Source of the DNA: UBA10646 sp046296295
GTDB taxonomy: Bacteria > Bacteroidota > Bacteroidia > Chitinophagales > Chitinophagaceae
Direction of reading: 5' to 3'
DNA length: 64,000 nt
NCBI GenBank assembly: GCA_046296295.1
Contig: JBKBLG010000002.1
Coordinates: 186,001 to 250,000, forward strand
Positions 54,739-61,564 of this stretch are shown here, one piece after another; the stretch's first letter is position 1; every line of letters begins with the position of its first letter. The position numbers and the translations under genes are program-made. Below the pieces are notes generated by a model. The model was given only the letters and a program-made list of their open reading frames with translations. It did not search any database and was not told the origin of the DNA.

Positions 54739-55320
54739 ATGCGATCATTTATAGCTGTTGTGTTTGCAGGTATCTTTCTAGGTGCTGCACCAGATAAATA
54801 TGATTTTTTCCAACAATTAGCGCAAGCGGCTGCACAACTAACAAAGCAACCAGTAACCTACGACCCTTCGTATTATAATATTCCTTACCCCAATGGCGAT
54901 GTACCTGCCAATAAAGGTGTTTGTGCCGATGTAGTAATACGTGCCTATCGAAAACTTGGTATTGATTTGCAACAGCTTGTACATGAAGACATGCTACAAA
55001 ACTTTCAAGCATATCCTCAAAAGTGGGGGCTTCGCCAAACAGATAAGAATATTGATCATCGAAGGGTATTGAACTTAGCTACTTTTTTTTCCCGTAAGGG
55101 CACAATCCTTGCGGTAAATAACAACGCCAAGAGCTACCAACCTGGCGATATTGTTTGCTGGATGGTAAATGGCAAACTACCTCATATTGGTATTGTAGTT
55201 ATACCTAAAAGCAGCGACCAACAGCGTCATTTAATAGTACATAATATTGGCCGTGGTCAAGTAATAGAAGATGTTTTATTCAGCTACCCAATAACTGGGC
55301 ACTATCGTTACCAGCCTTAG
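54739..55320 (+). CDS. DUF1287 family exported protein
   Basis: 193 residues, short signal peptide (RSFIAVVFAGIFLGAA). The sequence LAQAAAQLTKQPVTYDPSYY, GVCADVVIRAYRKLGIDLQQL and the later SYQPGDIVCWMV and LPHIGIVV match the DUF1287 group, an NlpC/P60-like fold with Cys and His near the expected catalytic positions. It may act on cell-wall peptides. A 14-mer-like stretch (55107-55120) is read as LAVN. Confidence 0.82.
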   Translation: MRSFIAVVFAGIFLGAAPDKYDFFQQLAQAAAQLTKQPVTYDPSYYNIPYPNGDVPANKGVCADVVIRAYRKLGIDLQQLVHEDMLQNFQAYPQKWGLRQTDKNIDHRRVLNLATFFSRKGTILAVNNNAKSYQPGDIVCWMVNGKLPHIGIVVIPKSSDQQRHLIVHNIGRGQVIEDVLFSYPITGHYRYQP

Positions 55321-55625
55321 TTTTTAGTTGCGTAGCCACCTTGGCCTTGCCAACGGTAGGCATCGCAAAACATAACTAGGTGTCATTGTTTTGATGACTT
55401 CGGCAGGTTTACAGCGTAGAACACTCCAATCTTCATCAATGGCTAACATACGAACGGGTTCAAATCATAGGTTGCGAAGTGCTTGCCAACCATTATCGCT
55501 ATTAAAATTAAGCTTGTATTTTTTTGAAGTACCTTTCTGATAACAAAACCAAAGCAGGTATAGTTGGTACGCTTTGGTATAATAGCAGTGCTAAAATGCG
55601 TTACCGCTGTAAGTTTTGTTCAAAA
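55317..55625 (-). pseudogene. Decayed remnant of an unidentified gene
   Basis: One minus-strand frame reads NKTYSGNAF, a stop, then YQKGTSKKYKLNFNSDNGWQ (at 55550-55480), another stop, and FEPVRMLAIDEDWSVLRC and PAEVIKTMT. After a likely frameshift near 55380 the neighbouring frame gives VMFCDAYRWQGQGGYATKN and a stop at 55317. The protein-like composition with two in-frame stops suggests an old gene in decay. I cannot name the family. Confidence 0.45.
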
Positions 55626-55780
55626 AATAAGTACAACTTCTATGCTATCGCCAGCATTTGTTTTACCGTAAGGTGAGAGGAAAAATTGGCTTACAACGGT
55701 GCTGGTGCATTTAAAATTACAACATTGATAGCGGCTTTAACATTAAGTTTTTTTAAGTAATGTGCTCATATACAGAAATG
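55321..55780. other. Gene-poor stretch between DUF1287 and GNAT genes
   Basis: 460 bp. The left two-thirds hold the decayed remnant. At 55660-55673 lies GTTTTACCGTAAGG, a near-copy of the dispersed 14-mer. The remainder shows nothing I can assign. Confidence 0.5.
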
Positions 55781-56287
55781 CTACTGCTTTCTAATGGCGT
55801 ATACCAACTCATCTTCAAGTATGCCATTTTTAATCAGTGTTTTTTCAAATCTTGCTTCTAATACAAAACCAACTTTTTCTAGTACACGTTGCGAGGCAAT
55901 GTTGCGCCCAAATGGTCTGGCGAAAATGCGATTAATGGGTAACTGTTGAAAACCATAATGCACCATTTGCCGAATAGCCTCTGTTACAATACCTTTTCCC
56001 CAAAAGGGCTCGCCAAGCCAGTAACCTAATTCGGCGTTATTACGAAAAACATCGTGCTGCAAATGCAAGCCAATGCCACCAACAGCAGCACCATCAATTG
56101 TAATTGCCATAATGGTAACCGGATTACCATTTGCTGCCATTTGTATAAACTGTTGCGCATTTGTTTCGGTATACGGATGCGGAAAACCATCGGTAAGATT
56201 ATTGGCAATATTGGCATTGTTAGCATAGTGCACTAAACTAGGCACATCTGTTAATTGCCAAGATCGTAATAATAAAGATGACTTCAT
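55781..56287 (-). CDS. GNAT-family N-acetyltransferase (RimJ/RimL-like)
   Basis: 168 residues. LRSWQLTDVPSLVHYANN begins the fold, AELGYWLGEPFWGKGIVTEA holds the acetyl-CoA loop, and RPFGRNIASQRVLEKVGF is the typical C-terminal segment of the RimJ/RimL type. It acetylates an amine on a protein or small molecule; the substrate is unknown. It is flanked by the gene-poor stretch and by a pair of 14-mers upstream. Confidence 0.88.
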   Translation of the reverse strand: MKSSLLLRSWQLTDVPSLVHYANNANIANNLTDGFPHPYTETNAQQFIQMAANGNPVTIMAITIDGAAVGGIGLHLQHDVFRNNAELGYWLGEPFWGKGIVTEAIRQMVHYGFQQLPINRIFARPFGRNIASQRVLEKVGFVLEARFEKTLIKNGILEDELVYAIRKQ

Positions 56288-56340
56288 ACTTTAAAGGTAC
56301 AGAGTATTTGCAGTGCTTATATGATATTTATACAATCATT

Positions 56341-56437
56341 CATTTACCGCAAGGTATATCTTGTACAAAAACTAACGATAAGCTTGCTTTGCAGTATTTT
56401 TACCACTTTAAGTTTTGATAACACCTTGCGGTAAATG
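56341..56437. repeat. Inverted pair of 14-mers between GNAT and nadB
   Basis: CATTTACCGCAAGG (56341-56354) and CCTTGCGGTAAATG (56424-56437), perfect inverted copies 69 bp apart in the divergent promoter region. The right copy is followed by GAGCTGC, as in the 44-bp element. Confidence 0.85.
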
Positions 56438-56463
56438 AGCTGCCGCAACCGTAAAAACATAGC

Positions 56464-58068
56464 ATGTACACAGATTTTTTGGTGATTGGAAGTGGTATTG
56501 CCGGCTCAACCTATGCCATAAAAATGGCGGCAACCTTTCCGGAAAAAACAATAACCATACTTACTAAAACCGTTGCCGACGAAACCAACACCAAATACGC
56601 TCAAGGTGGCGTTGCCGGTGTTTGGGATGCTGCAAAAGATAGCTTCGATAAACATATTGACGATACCCTCATTGCCGGCGATGGTCTTTGTAATCGCAAT
56701 ATTGTTGAAATAGTGGTGAAAGAGGGCCCCGACCGTATTCGTGAAATTATCAGCTACGGTACCAGTTTCGATAAGTTAGACGATAGCACTTACAGCCTTG
56801 GAAAAGAAGGCGGCCACAGTGAAAACCGCATCTTACATCATAAAGATGTTACCGGTAAAGAAATTGAGAGAGCCCTGTTGCAAGAGCTGGCTAAGTACCC
56901 CAATATTCATTTGTTACACCATTATTTTGTGGTAGATCTTATTACACAGCACCACCTTGGTTATCTTGTTACCAAGAGTAGCCTTGATATTGCCTGCTAT
57001 GGAGTATATGTACTCAACTTACAAACCAACGAAACAGAAACCATATTATCGGGTGTAACCTTATTAGCAACAGGCGGTTGTGGCCAGGCGTATCGTACCA
57101 CCACCAACCCCACTATTGCAACTGGCGATGGTGTTGCATTGGTATACCGTGCTAAAGGTCGTATTGAAAACATGGAGTTTATACAGTTTCACCCAACAGC
57201 ATTGTATGAGCCAGGCATATCACCTTCTTTTTTAATTACAGAAGCCGTTCGGGGCGAGGGTGGCATACTCCGCAATAAACAAGGCGAAGCTTTTATGCAA
57301 CGCTACGATACCCGTGCCGATCTTGCCCCCCGCGATATTGTAGCCCGTGCTATTGATAACGAAATGAAACGTGGCGGTACAGAATACGTGTACCTCGATG
57401 TAAGGCATATACCCCTGGCACAATTTAAATCGCATTTCCCTAATATTTACGAAAAATGCTTAAGCATTGGCATTGATGTTACCCAACATATGATTCCGGT
57501 AGCTCCCGCCGCACATTACAGTTGCGGTGGCATTAAAACCGATGAATGGGGCAGAACCAGCATCCGGCATTTATATGCCTGTGGCGAATGTGCCAGCACG
57601 GGCTTACACGGTGCTAACCGGCTCGCCAGTAACAGCTTACTAGAAGCTATGGTGTTTGCACACCGAGCGTTCTTGCATTATTGCCAACAACCCACCAACA
57701 GCAATAGTGCTGCATTACAGCATGCCATCCCCGATTGGAACGCACAAGGCACCAGCGCCCCAACAGAAATGATTCTCATTACACAAAGCCTCAAAGAATT
57801 ACAACAAATCATGAGCGACTATGTAGGCATTGTTAGAACCGATTTACGCCTAGAACGTGCCAGCAAGCGCCTCGATTTGCTGCATGAAGAAACAGAACAA
57901 CTCTACGAAACCACCACCCTATCGCCACAACTTTGCGAACTGCGCAACTTAATTACCGTTGGCTACTTAATTGTAAAAGGTGCTCAGTTCAGAAAAGAAA
58001 GCATTGGCTTACACTACAATACCGACCACCCAAAAAAAAGTACCATCGTTCAAAATATAGTTTTATAA
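56464..58068 (+). CDS. nadB: L-aspartate oxidase
   Basis: First enzyme of de novo NAD synthesis; a flavoprotein converting aspartate to iminoaspartate. 534 residues. The FAD loop is LVIGSGIAGSTYAIKMA. NTKYAQGGVAGVW, SLGKEGGHSENRILH, LLATGGCGQAYR and the catalytic region FHPTALYEP are conserved. LYACGECASTGLHGANRLASNSLLE is split by the substrate Arg region. The C-terminal helical domain is complete. nadA and nadC are not adjacent. A 14-mer overlaps the gene end. Confidence 0.96.
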   Translation: MYTDFLVIGSGIAGSTYAIKMAATFPEKTITILTKTVADETNTKYAQGGVAGVWDAAKDSFDKHIDDTLIAGDGLCNRNIVEIVVKEGPDRIREIISYGTSFDKLDDSTYSLGKEGGHSENRILHHKDVTGKEIERALLQELAKYPNIHLLHHYFVVDLITQHHLGYLVTKSSLDIACYGVYVLNLQTNETETILSGVTLLATGGCGQAYRTTTNPTIATGDGVALVYRAKGRIENMEFIQFHPTALYEPGISPSFLITEAVRGEGGILRNKQGEAFMQRYDTRADLAPRDIVARAIDNEMKRGGTEYVYLDVRHIPLAQFKSHFPNIYEKCLSIGIDVTQHMIPVAPAAHYSCGGIKTDEWGRTSIRHLYACGECASTGLHGANRLASNSLLEAMVFAHRAFLHYCQQPTNSNSAALQHAIPDWNAQGTSAPTEMILITQSLKELQQIMSDYVGIVRTDLRLERASKRLDLLHEETEQLYETTTLSPQLCELRNLITVGYLIVKGAQFRKESIGLHYNTDHPKKSTIVQNIVL

Positions 58069-58082
58069 CCTTGCGGTAAATG
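58069..58082 (-). repeat. Dispersed 14-mer copy (CCTTGCGGTAAATG)
   Basis: Exact copy beginning immediately after the nadB stop codon. Confidence 0.8.
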
Positions 58083-58113
58083 TTGTAAGCCCCGTATCAT
58101 CAACAATAATTTT

Positions 58114-58989
58114 ATGGTTCGAATTTTGTTTTACAGCTTATCGCGATTACCACTAAGGGTACTGTATTTGTTTAGCGACGTAGCTTATTTTATAATGTAT
58201 TACATCGTAGGCTATCGCAAGCAGGTAGTAATGCAAAATCTAGAAATTGCATTCCCTGAAAAAACAAAAGCAGAGAAAACACGCATTGCCAAAAACTTTT
58301 ATCGTGGCTTTGTAGATACTTTTTTAGAAACCGTTAAGCTCATTAGCATGCCTGAAGCAGAGGTGCGCCGTAGAGTTACCGGCGACTTTAGTGTACTGCA
58401 TCAGCTATATCAAGAAGGTTATAGTGTGCAATTGCACACGGGGCATTTTTTCAATTGGGAATTTGTTAATCACGCCATCGCACTGTACACTCCTCATACT
58501 TTTTTAGGTGTTTTTACACCTATTAGCAACAAGGCATTCAGCGATATTATGTTTAATATGCGTAAGCGATTTGGTACTGTTTTAATACCTGCTACGAAGT
58601 TTAAACATCTTTTTTCACAGTATGCTAAAGCTGGACCTTACGTGTTAGGTTTAATAGCCGACCAATCGCCAGGCAACCCGCTTAATGCCTATTGGCATCC
58701 GCTATTTGGCAAAATGACGGCTTTTGTAAAAGGACCAGAGAAGGGTAGCCGCAACATGAATACTGCCGTAGTAATGTTACATTTTTATCGTGTGAAACGA
58801 GGTTATTACCGTGTAGATGCCGAATTACTCACCAAGCACCCTAACGAATTACCGGAGGGAGCTATCACAAAAGCATTTGTGCATTTCTTAGAAGAAAGTA
58901 TTAAAAAAAGGCCGGAAAGCTATTTATGGAGTCACAAACGCTGGAAACATGCTTATAACGATAGTTATAAAAACTTGGTAATTACATAA
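58114..58989 (+). CDS. Lysophospholipid/lipid A acyltransferase (LpxL/HtrB-like)
   Basis: 291 residues with an N-terminal membrane helix (LYLFSDVAYFIMYYIVG). The catalytic HTGHFFNWE holds His and Glu spaced as HxxxxE. Later, GLIADQSPGNP and HKRWKHAY match the family end. It adds a secondary acyl chain to lipid A or a related lipid at the inner membrane. It is 45 bp downstream of nadB, perhaps in one transcript, and ends at a strong hairpin. Confidence 0.88.
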   Translation: MVRILFYSLSRLPLRVLYLFSDVAYFIMYYIVGYRKQVVMQNLEIAFPEKTKAEKTRIAKNFYRGFVDTFLETVKLISMPEAEVRRRVTGDFSVLHQLYQEGYSVQLHTGHFFNWEFVNHAIALYTPHTFLGVFTPISNKAFSDIMFNMRKRFGTVLIPATKFKHLFSQYAKAGPYVLGLIADQSPGNPLNAYWHPLFGKMTAFVKGPEKGSRNMNTAVVMLHFYRVKRGYYRVDAELLTKHPNELPEGAITKAFVHFLEESIKKRPESYLWSHKRWKHAYNDSYKNLVIT

Positions 58990-59017
58990 CTATCATCGCA
59001 ATGGTTTATAACTTTTG

Positions 59018-59050
59018 TACAAAGGGCTCGCCTTCGGCGAGCCCTTTGTA
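59018..59050 (+). terminator. Terminator of the acyltransferase gene
   Basis: A perfect 15-bp stem (TACAAAGGGCTCGCC and complement) with a TTC loop, 29 bp after the stop. Confidence 0.85.
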
Positions 59051-59071
59051 TTGATAATTACCTATAATGTA

Positions 59072-59085
59072 CCTTACGGTAAATA
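59072..59085 (-). repeat. Dispersed 14-mer, last base differs
   Basis: CCTTACGGTAAATA. An inverted, one-base-deleted partner (CATTTACGTAAGT, 59116-59128) follows 30 bp later, between two terminators. Confidence 0.65.
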
Positions 59086-59143
59086 ATGTTCTACATGCAC
59101 AAGCTACAACGCAATCATTTACGTAAGTAAACACTAAGTTCAT

Positions 59144-59183
59144 AACAAGAAAAGGCCCACAATCGTGTGGGCCTTTTCTTGTT
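59144..59183 (-). terminator. Terminator of the susC-susD-lipoprotein operon
   Basis: A perfect 18-bp stem (AACAAGAAAAGGCCCACA and complement) with a 4-nt loop, 15 bp after the lipoprotein stop. Confidence 0.88.
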
Positions 59184-59198
59184 AATGCTAATAATTGA

Positions 59199-60089
59199 TT
59201 ATCTATTCATTCTTACACGATATCCTGTAGCAAGAACAAGTGAACCTGTCGCATCAGTAAGGTCAATATAGAAATCTAATTGACTTAACAAAGCGCAAGG
59301 GAAACGAACCGTGTTTGGAGCACCAGCGGTTGTTCTAACAAAAGTAGGAACAGGCGTTGGGGTACCACCAATATTCACAGTATAAGTTTTACCTGTAGCT
59401 TGTAAAGGAATGGTGATTGTTGGAGCAGCAGGGTTAGCCCAGTTAAGATTGGCAGTAACAGCAGCCCAACCATCATTATAAATGTTAGCAATTCTGATAG
59501 TACCACTTGTGCCATTTGCATTTATTGTTGGCGTAGATACAGTAGTGGTATAAGGGCCATACTGATTAGGAGTACCTGGCTCCTCAACTGTGTTAGGATA
59601 ATCACCTACTAATTGAGCAGGGTTGATATCGCAAGTAGCTTTTATTACCAAACGGTAAGTTGAATTGTAATCAGAAGGCTGGAAATCGCTATTCGCTCTA
59701 ATGCTAATAATCAATGTATCAATACGTGCAGCGTTGGCACCAGAGTACTGTGCTGGCACTGCATTGATTACTAATGAGTCGATTACACGATTAGGAGCAA
59801 GCGGTAATGCATTCGCAGTACCTGTAGCAATATTGTAGTGCGTACCAGCTACTGCACCTGTGGGTGAAGTGATGGTATAACTGATTGTACGTGCTGCTGT
59901 AGATGGCAATGTTACACCCATTGGTACAGCAAAACGAGTACCTAAAGCAACCACCAAATCACCACCTGTTTTGTTAGTGAAGTGTGCTTGCAATGGTGGT
60001 GCTAAGTAAGAATCGTATTTTTTACAACTTCCGAAAACACCAGCTAATAAGGTAGTGGCTACGGCTAGTTTAATGAAATTAAGTTTCAT
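59199..60089 (-). CDS. Lipoprotein of the Sus-type operon (DUF1735/SusE-like)
   Basis: 296 residues with a signal peptide and lipobox (AGVFGSC, Cys22). Two beta-sandwich segments follow: one around ISYTITSPTGAVAGTHYNI, in the style of Bacteroidota DUF1735-type domains, and one around GTSGTIRIANIYNDGWAAV. Proteins in this position sit on the cell surface and help the SusC/D pair bind its ligand. It is the last gene of the operon, 25 bp after susD. The exact family is uncertain. Confidence 0.78.
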   Translation of the reverse strand: MKLNFIKLAVATTLLAGVFGSCKKYDSYLAPPLQAHFTNKTGGDLVVALGTRFAVPMGVTLPSTAARTISYTITSPTGAVAGTHYNIATGTANALPLAPNRVIDSLVINAVPAQYSGANAARIDTLIISIRANSDFQPSDYNSTYRLVIKATCDINPAQLVGDYPNTVEEPGTPNQYGPYTTTVSTPTINANGTSGTIRIANIYNDGWAAVTANLNWANPAAPTITIPLQATGKTYTVNIGGTPTPVPTFVRTTAGAPNTVRFPCALLSQLDFYIDLTDATGSLVLATGYRVRMNR

Positions 60090-60114
60090 GATTTAGGTTT
60101 TGACATTTACAAAA

Positions 60115-61539
60115 TTAGTATCCGGCGTTCTGTACCATATTTCTGTTAGCTAATAATTCGCTAGCAGGAATTGGGAAAGTGAAACGGAAGTTACCTACAG
60201 GTAAGTTTAACCAGTTACTGTTAGCACCGCCATCAACATCGCGAGTATCACGAGCAACAGGTAAGCCTTTACGTTTCAAATCAAAGAAACGGAAACCTTC
60301 GAATGCTAACTCTTTGTAACGCTCTAACATGATTTCATCGATAGCAGCCTGCCGAGAAGCAAAAGTTACAGGTGTGTAACCAGTAATGCGAGCAGCACGA
60401 AGTGTATTGATAGCATCAGCAGCACCTGTTAAATTGTTTAACTCAGCCAAAGCTTCGGCACGAATCAAATACATTTCTGCAATACGCATACACTTAGCGT
60501 CTACCACGCGGCCACCGCGAGCACTGATAAAGAACTTATTTACGAAACGCTGTCCGGTAGCAACACCATTAGCAGGACCACCTGTACCAATGTATGCGGT
60601 TAAACGAACGTCGTTGGTACCATAAGTATCTATCAATTTGTTAGATGGTTGAAATTGTAACGTACCATCGGTACCAGTCCAGATTGCTCCAGCGGCAGTT
60701 GATGTGTTATAACGAATACGGTATAAAACTTCACCGGTTGTATTTTGATCGTTCCAAATATTGATGAAGTTAGTACCACTTTGTAAAGGACGAACGTTAG
60801 AGTTGATTACCTCGTTGGCCAAATCGGCAGCACGCTGCCACTCACCTTTGTATAAAGCTACACGAGCTTGCAAGCCTTTAACATTGATTTGGTTTAAAAC
60901 TGTATCAGAGAAAGTAGCAGGTGTTACAGCAGGCAATAAACTTAGTGCCTGAGTGTAATCTGCTTCTATAGCAGCCAAGGTTGCGGCAACTGTATTACGA
61001 GCCGGCTGACCATCTAACGAGCTAGTAGTCATTACAGGTACACCAAGTGGATCATTGGCTGTGTAGGGGCGTGCATACCAACGTAATAATTCGAAATGGC
61101 CTGTAGCTCTTAGGGCTAACAAGTTAGCTCTGATGATGTTCTTACGGCCTGTTTCAAAAGCGTTAGCAGCAGGTACACGATCAATGTTTGGAATTACTCG
61201 GTTACACTGATCAATCATGCTGTACATATTACCCCATGCACTAATTACATCGCCACCACTAGTACCATCGGCATTGTATTGTAAGCGATATACGAACTGG
61301 CCTGCACCAGAATTGTTAGCACCGAAACGAACTTCGTCTGATGCTAATGCACTAACGTACATGGCACTCGTCCAACCATAACGGTTATAAGCAACGTTAG
61401 TAGCTAACTGTAAGTCGTTCACGCTAATGAAAGCGTTGTTTTCTGTAACTAGGTCGGTAGGTAAAAGATCTAGATCTTTTTTGCAACTAGCGAACGAGGC
61501 TAGCAATGCAGTACCTAACAATAGATTTCTATATTTCAT
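60115..61539 (-). CDS. SusD/RagB-type nutrient-binding lipoprotein
   Basis: 474 residues with a lipobox (LASFASC, Cys19). The TPR-rich fold carries VAYNRYGWTSAMYVSALASD, and the family end is KELAFEGFRFFDLKRKGLPV and FPIPASELLANRNMVQN. It caps the SusC barrel and binds an extracellular glycan, peptide or other polymer. No glycoside hydrolase is present in the window, so the substrate cannot be inferred. Confidence 0.94.
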   Translation of the reverse strand: MKYRNLLLGTALLASFASCKKDLDLLPTDLVTENNAFISVNDLQLATNVAYNRYGWTSAMYVSALASDEVRFGANNSGAGQFVYRLQYNADGTSGGDVISAWGNMYSMIDQCNRVIPNIDRVPAANAFETGRKNIIRANLLALRATGHFELLRWYARPYTANDPLGVPVMTTSSLDGQPARNTVAATLAAIEADYTQALSLLPAVTPATFSDTVLNQINVKGLQARVALYKGEWQRAADLANEVINSNVRPLQSGTNFINIWNDQNTTGEVLYRIRYNTSTAAGAIWTGTDGTLQFQPSNKLIDTYGTNDVRLTAYIGTGGPANGVATGQRFVNKFFISARGGRVVDAKCMRIAEMYLIRAEALAELNNLTGAADAINTLRAARITGYTPVTFASRQAAIDEIMLERYKELAFEGFRFFDLKRKGLPVARDTRDVDGGANSNWLNLPVGNFRFTFPIPASELLANRNMVQNAGY

Positions 61540-61564
61540 AGTAATAATCGTAGTCGTTTAAGAA

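Noticed and set aside
699..59128. Interpretation of the 14-mer as a transposon terminal repeat
   Set aside because: Copies occur singly, in genes, and at variable spacing with no common interior, and no transposase is in the window; the 44-bp pair is the only case with shared interior.
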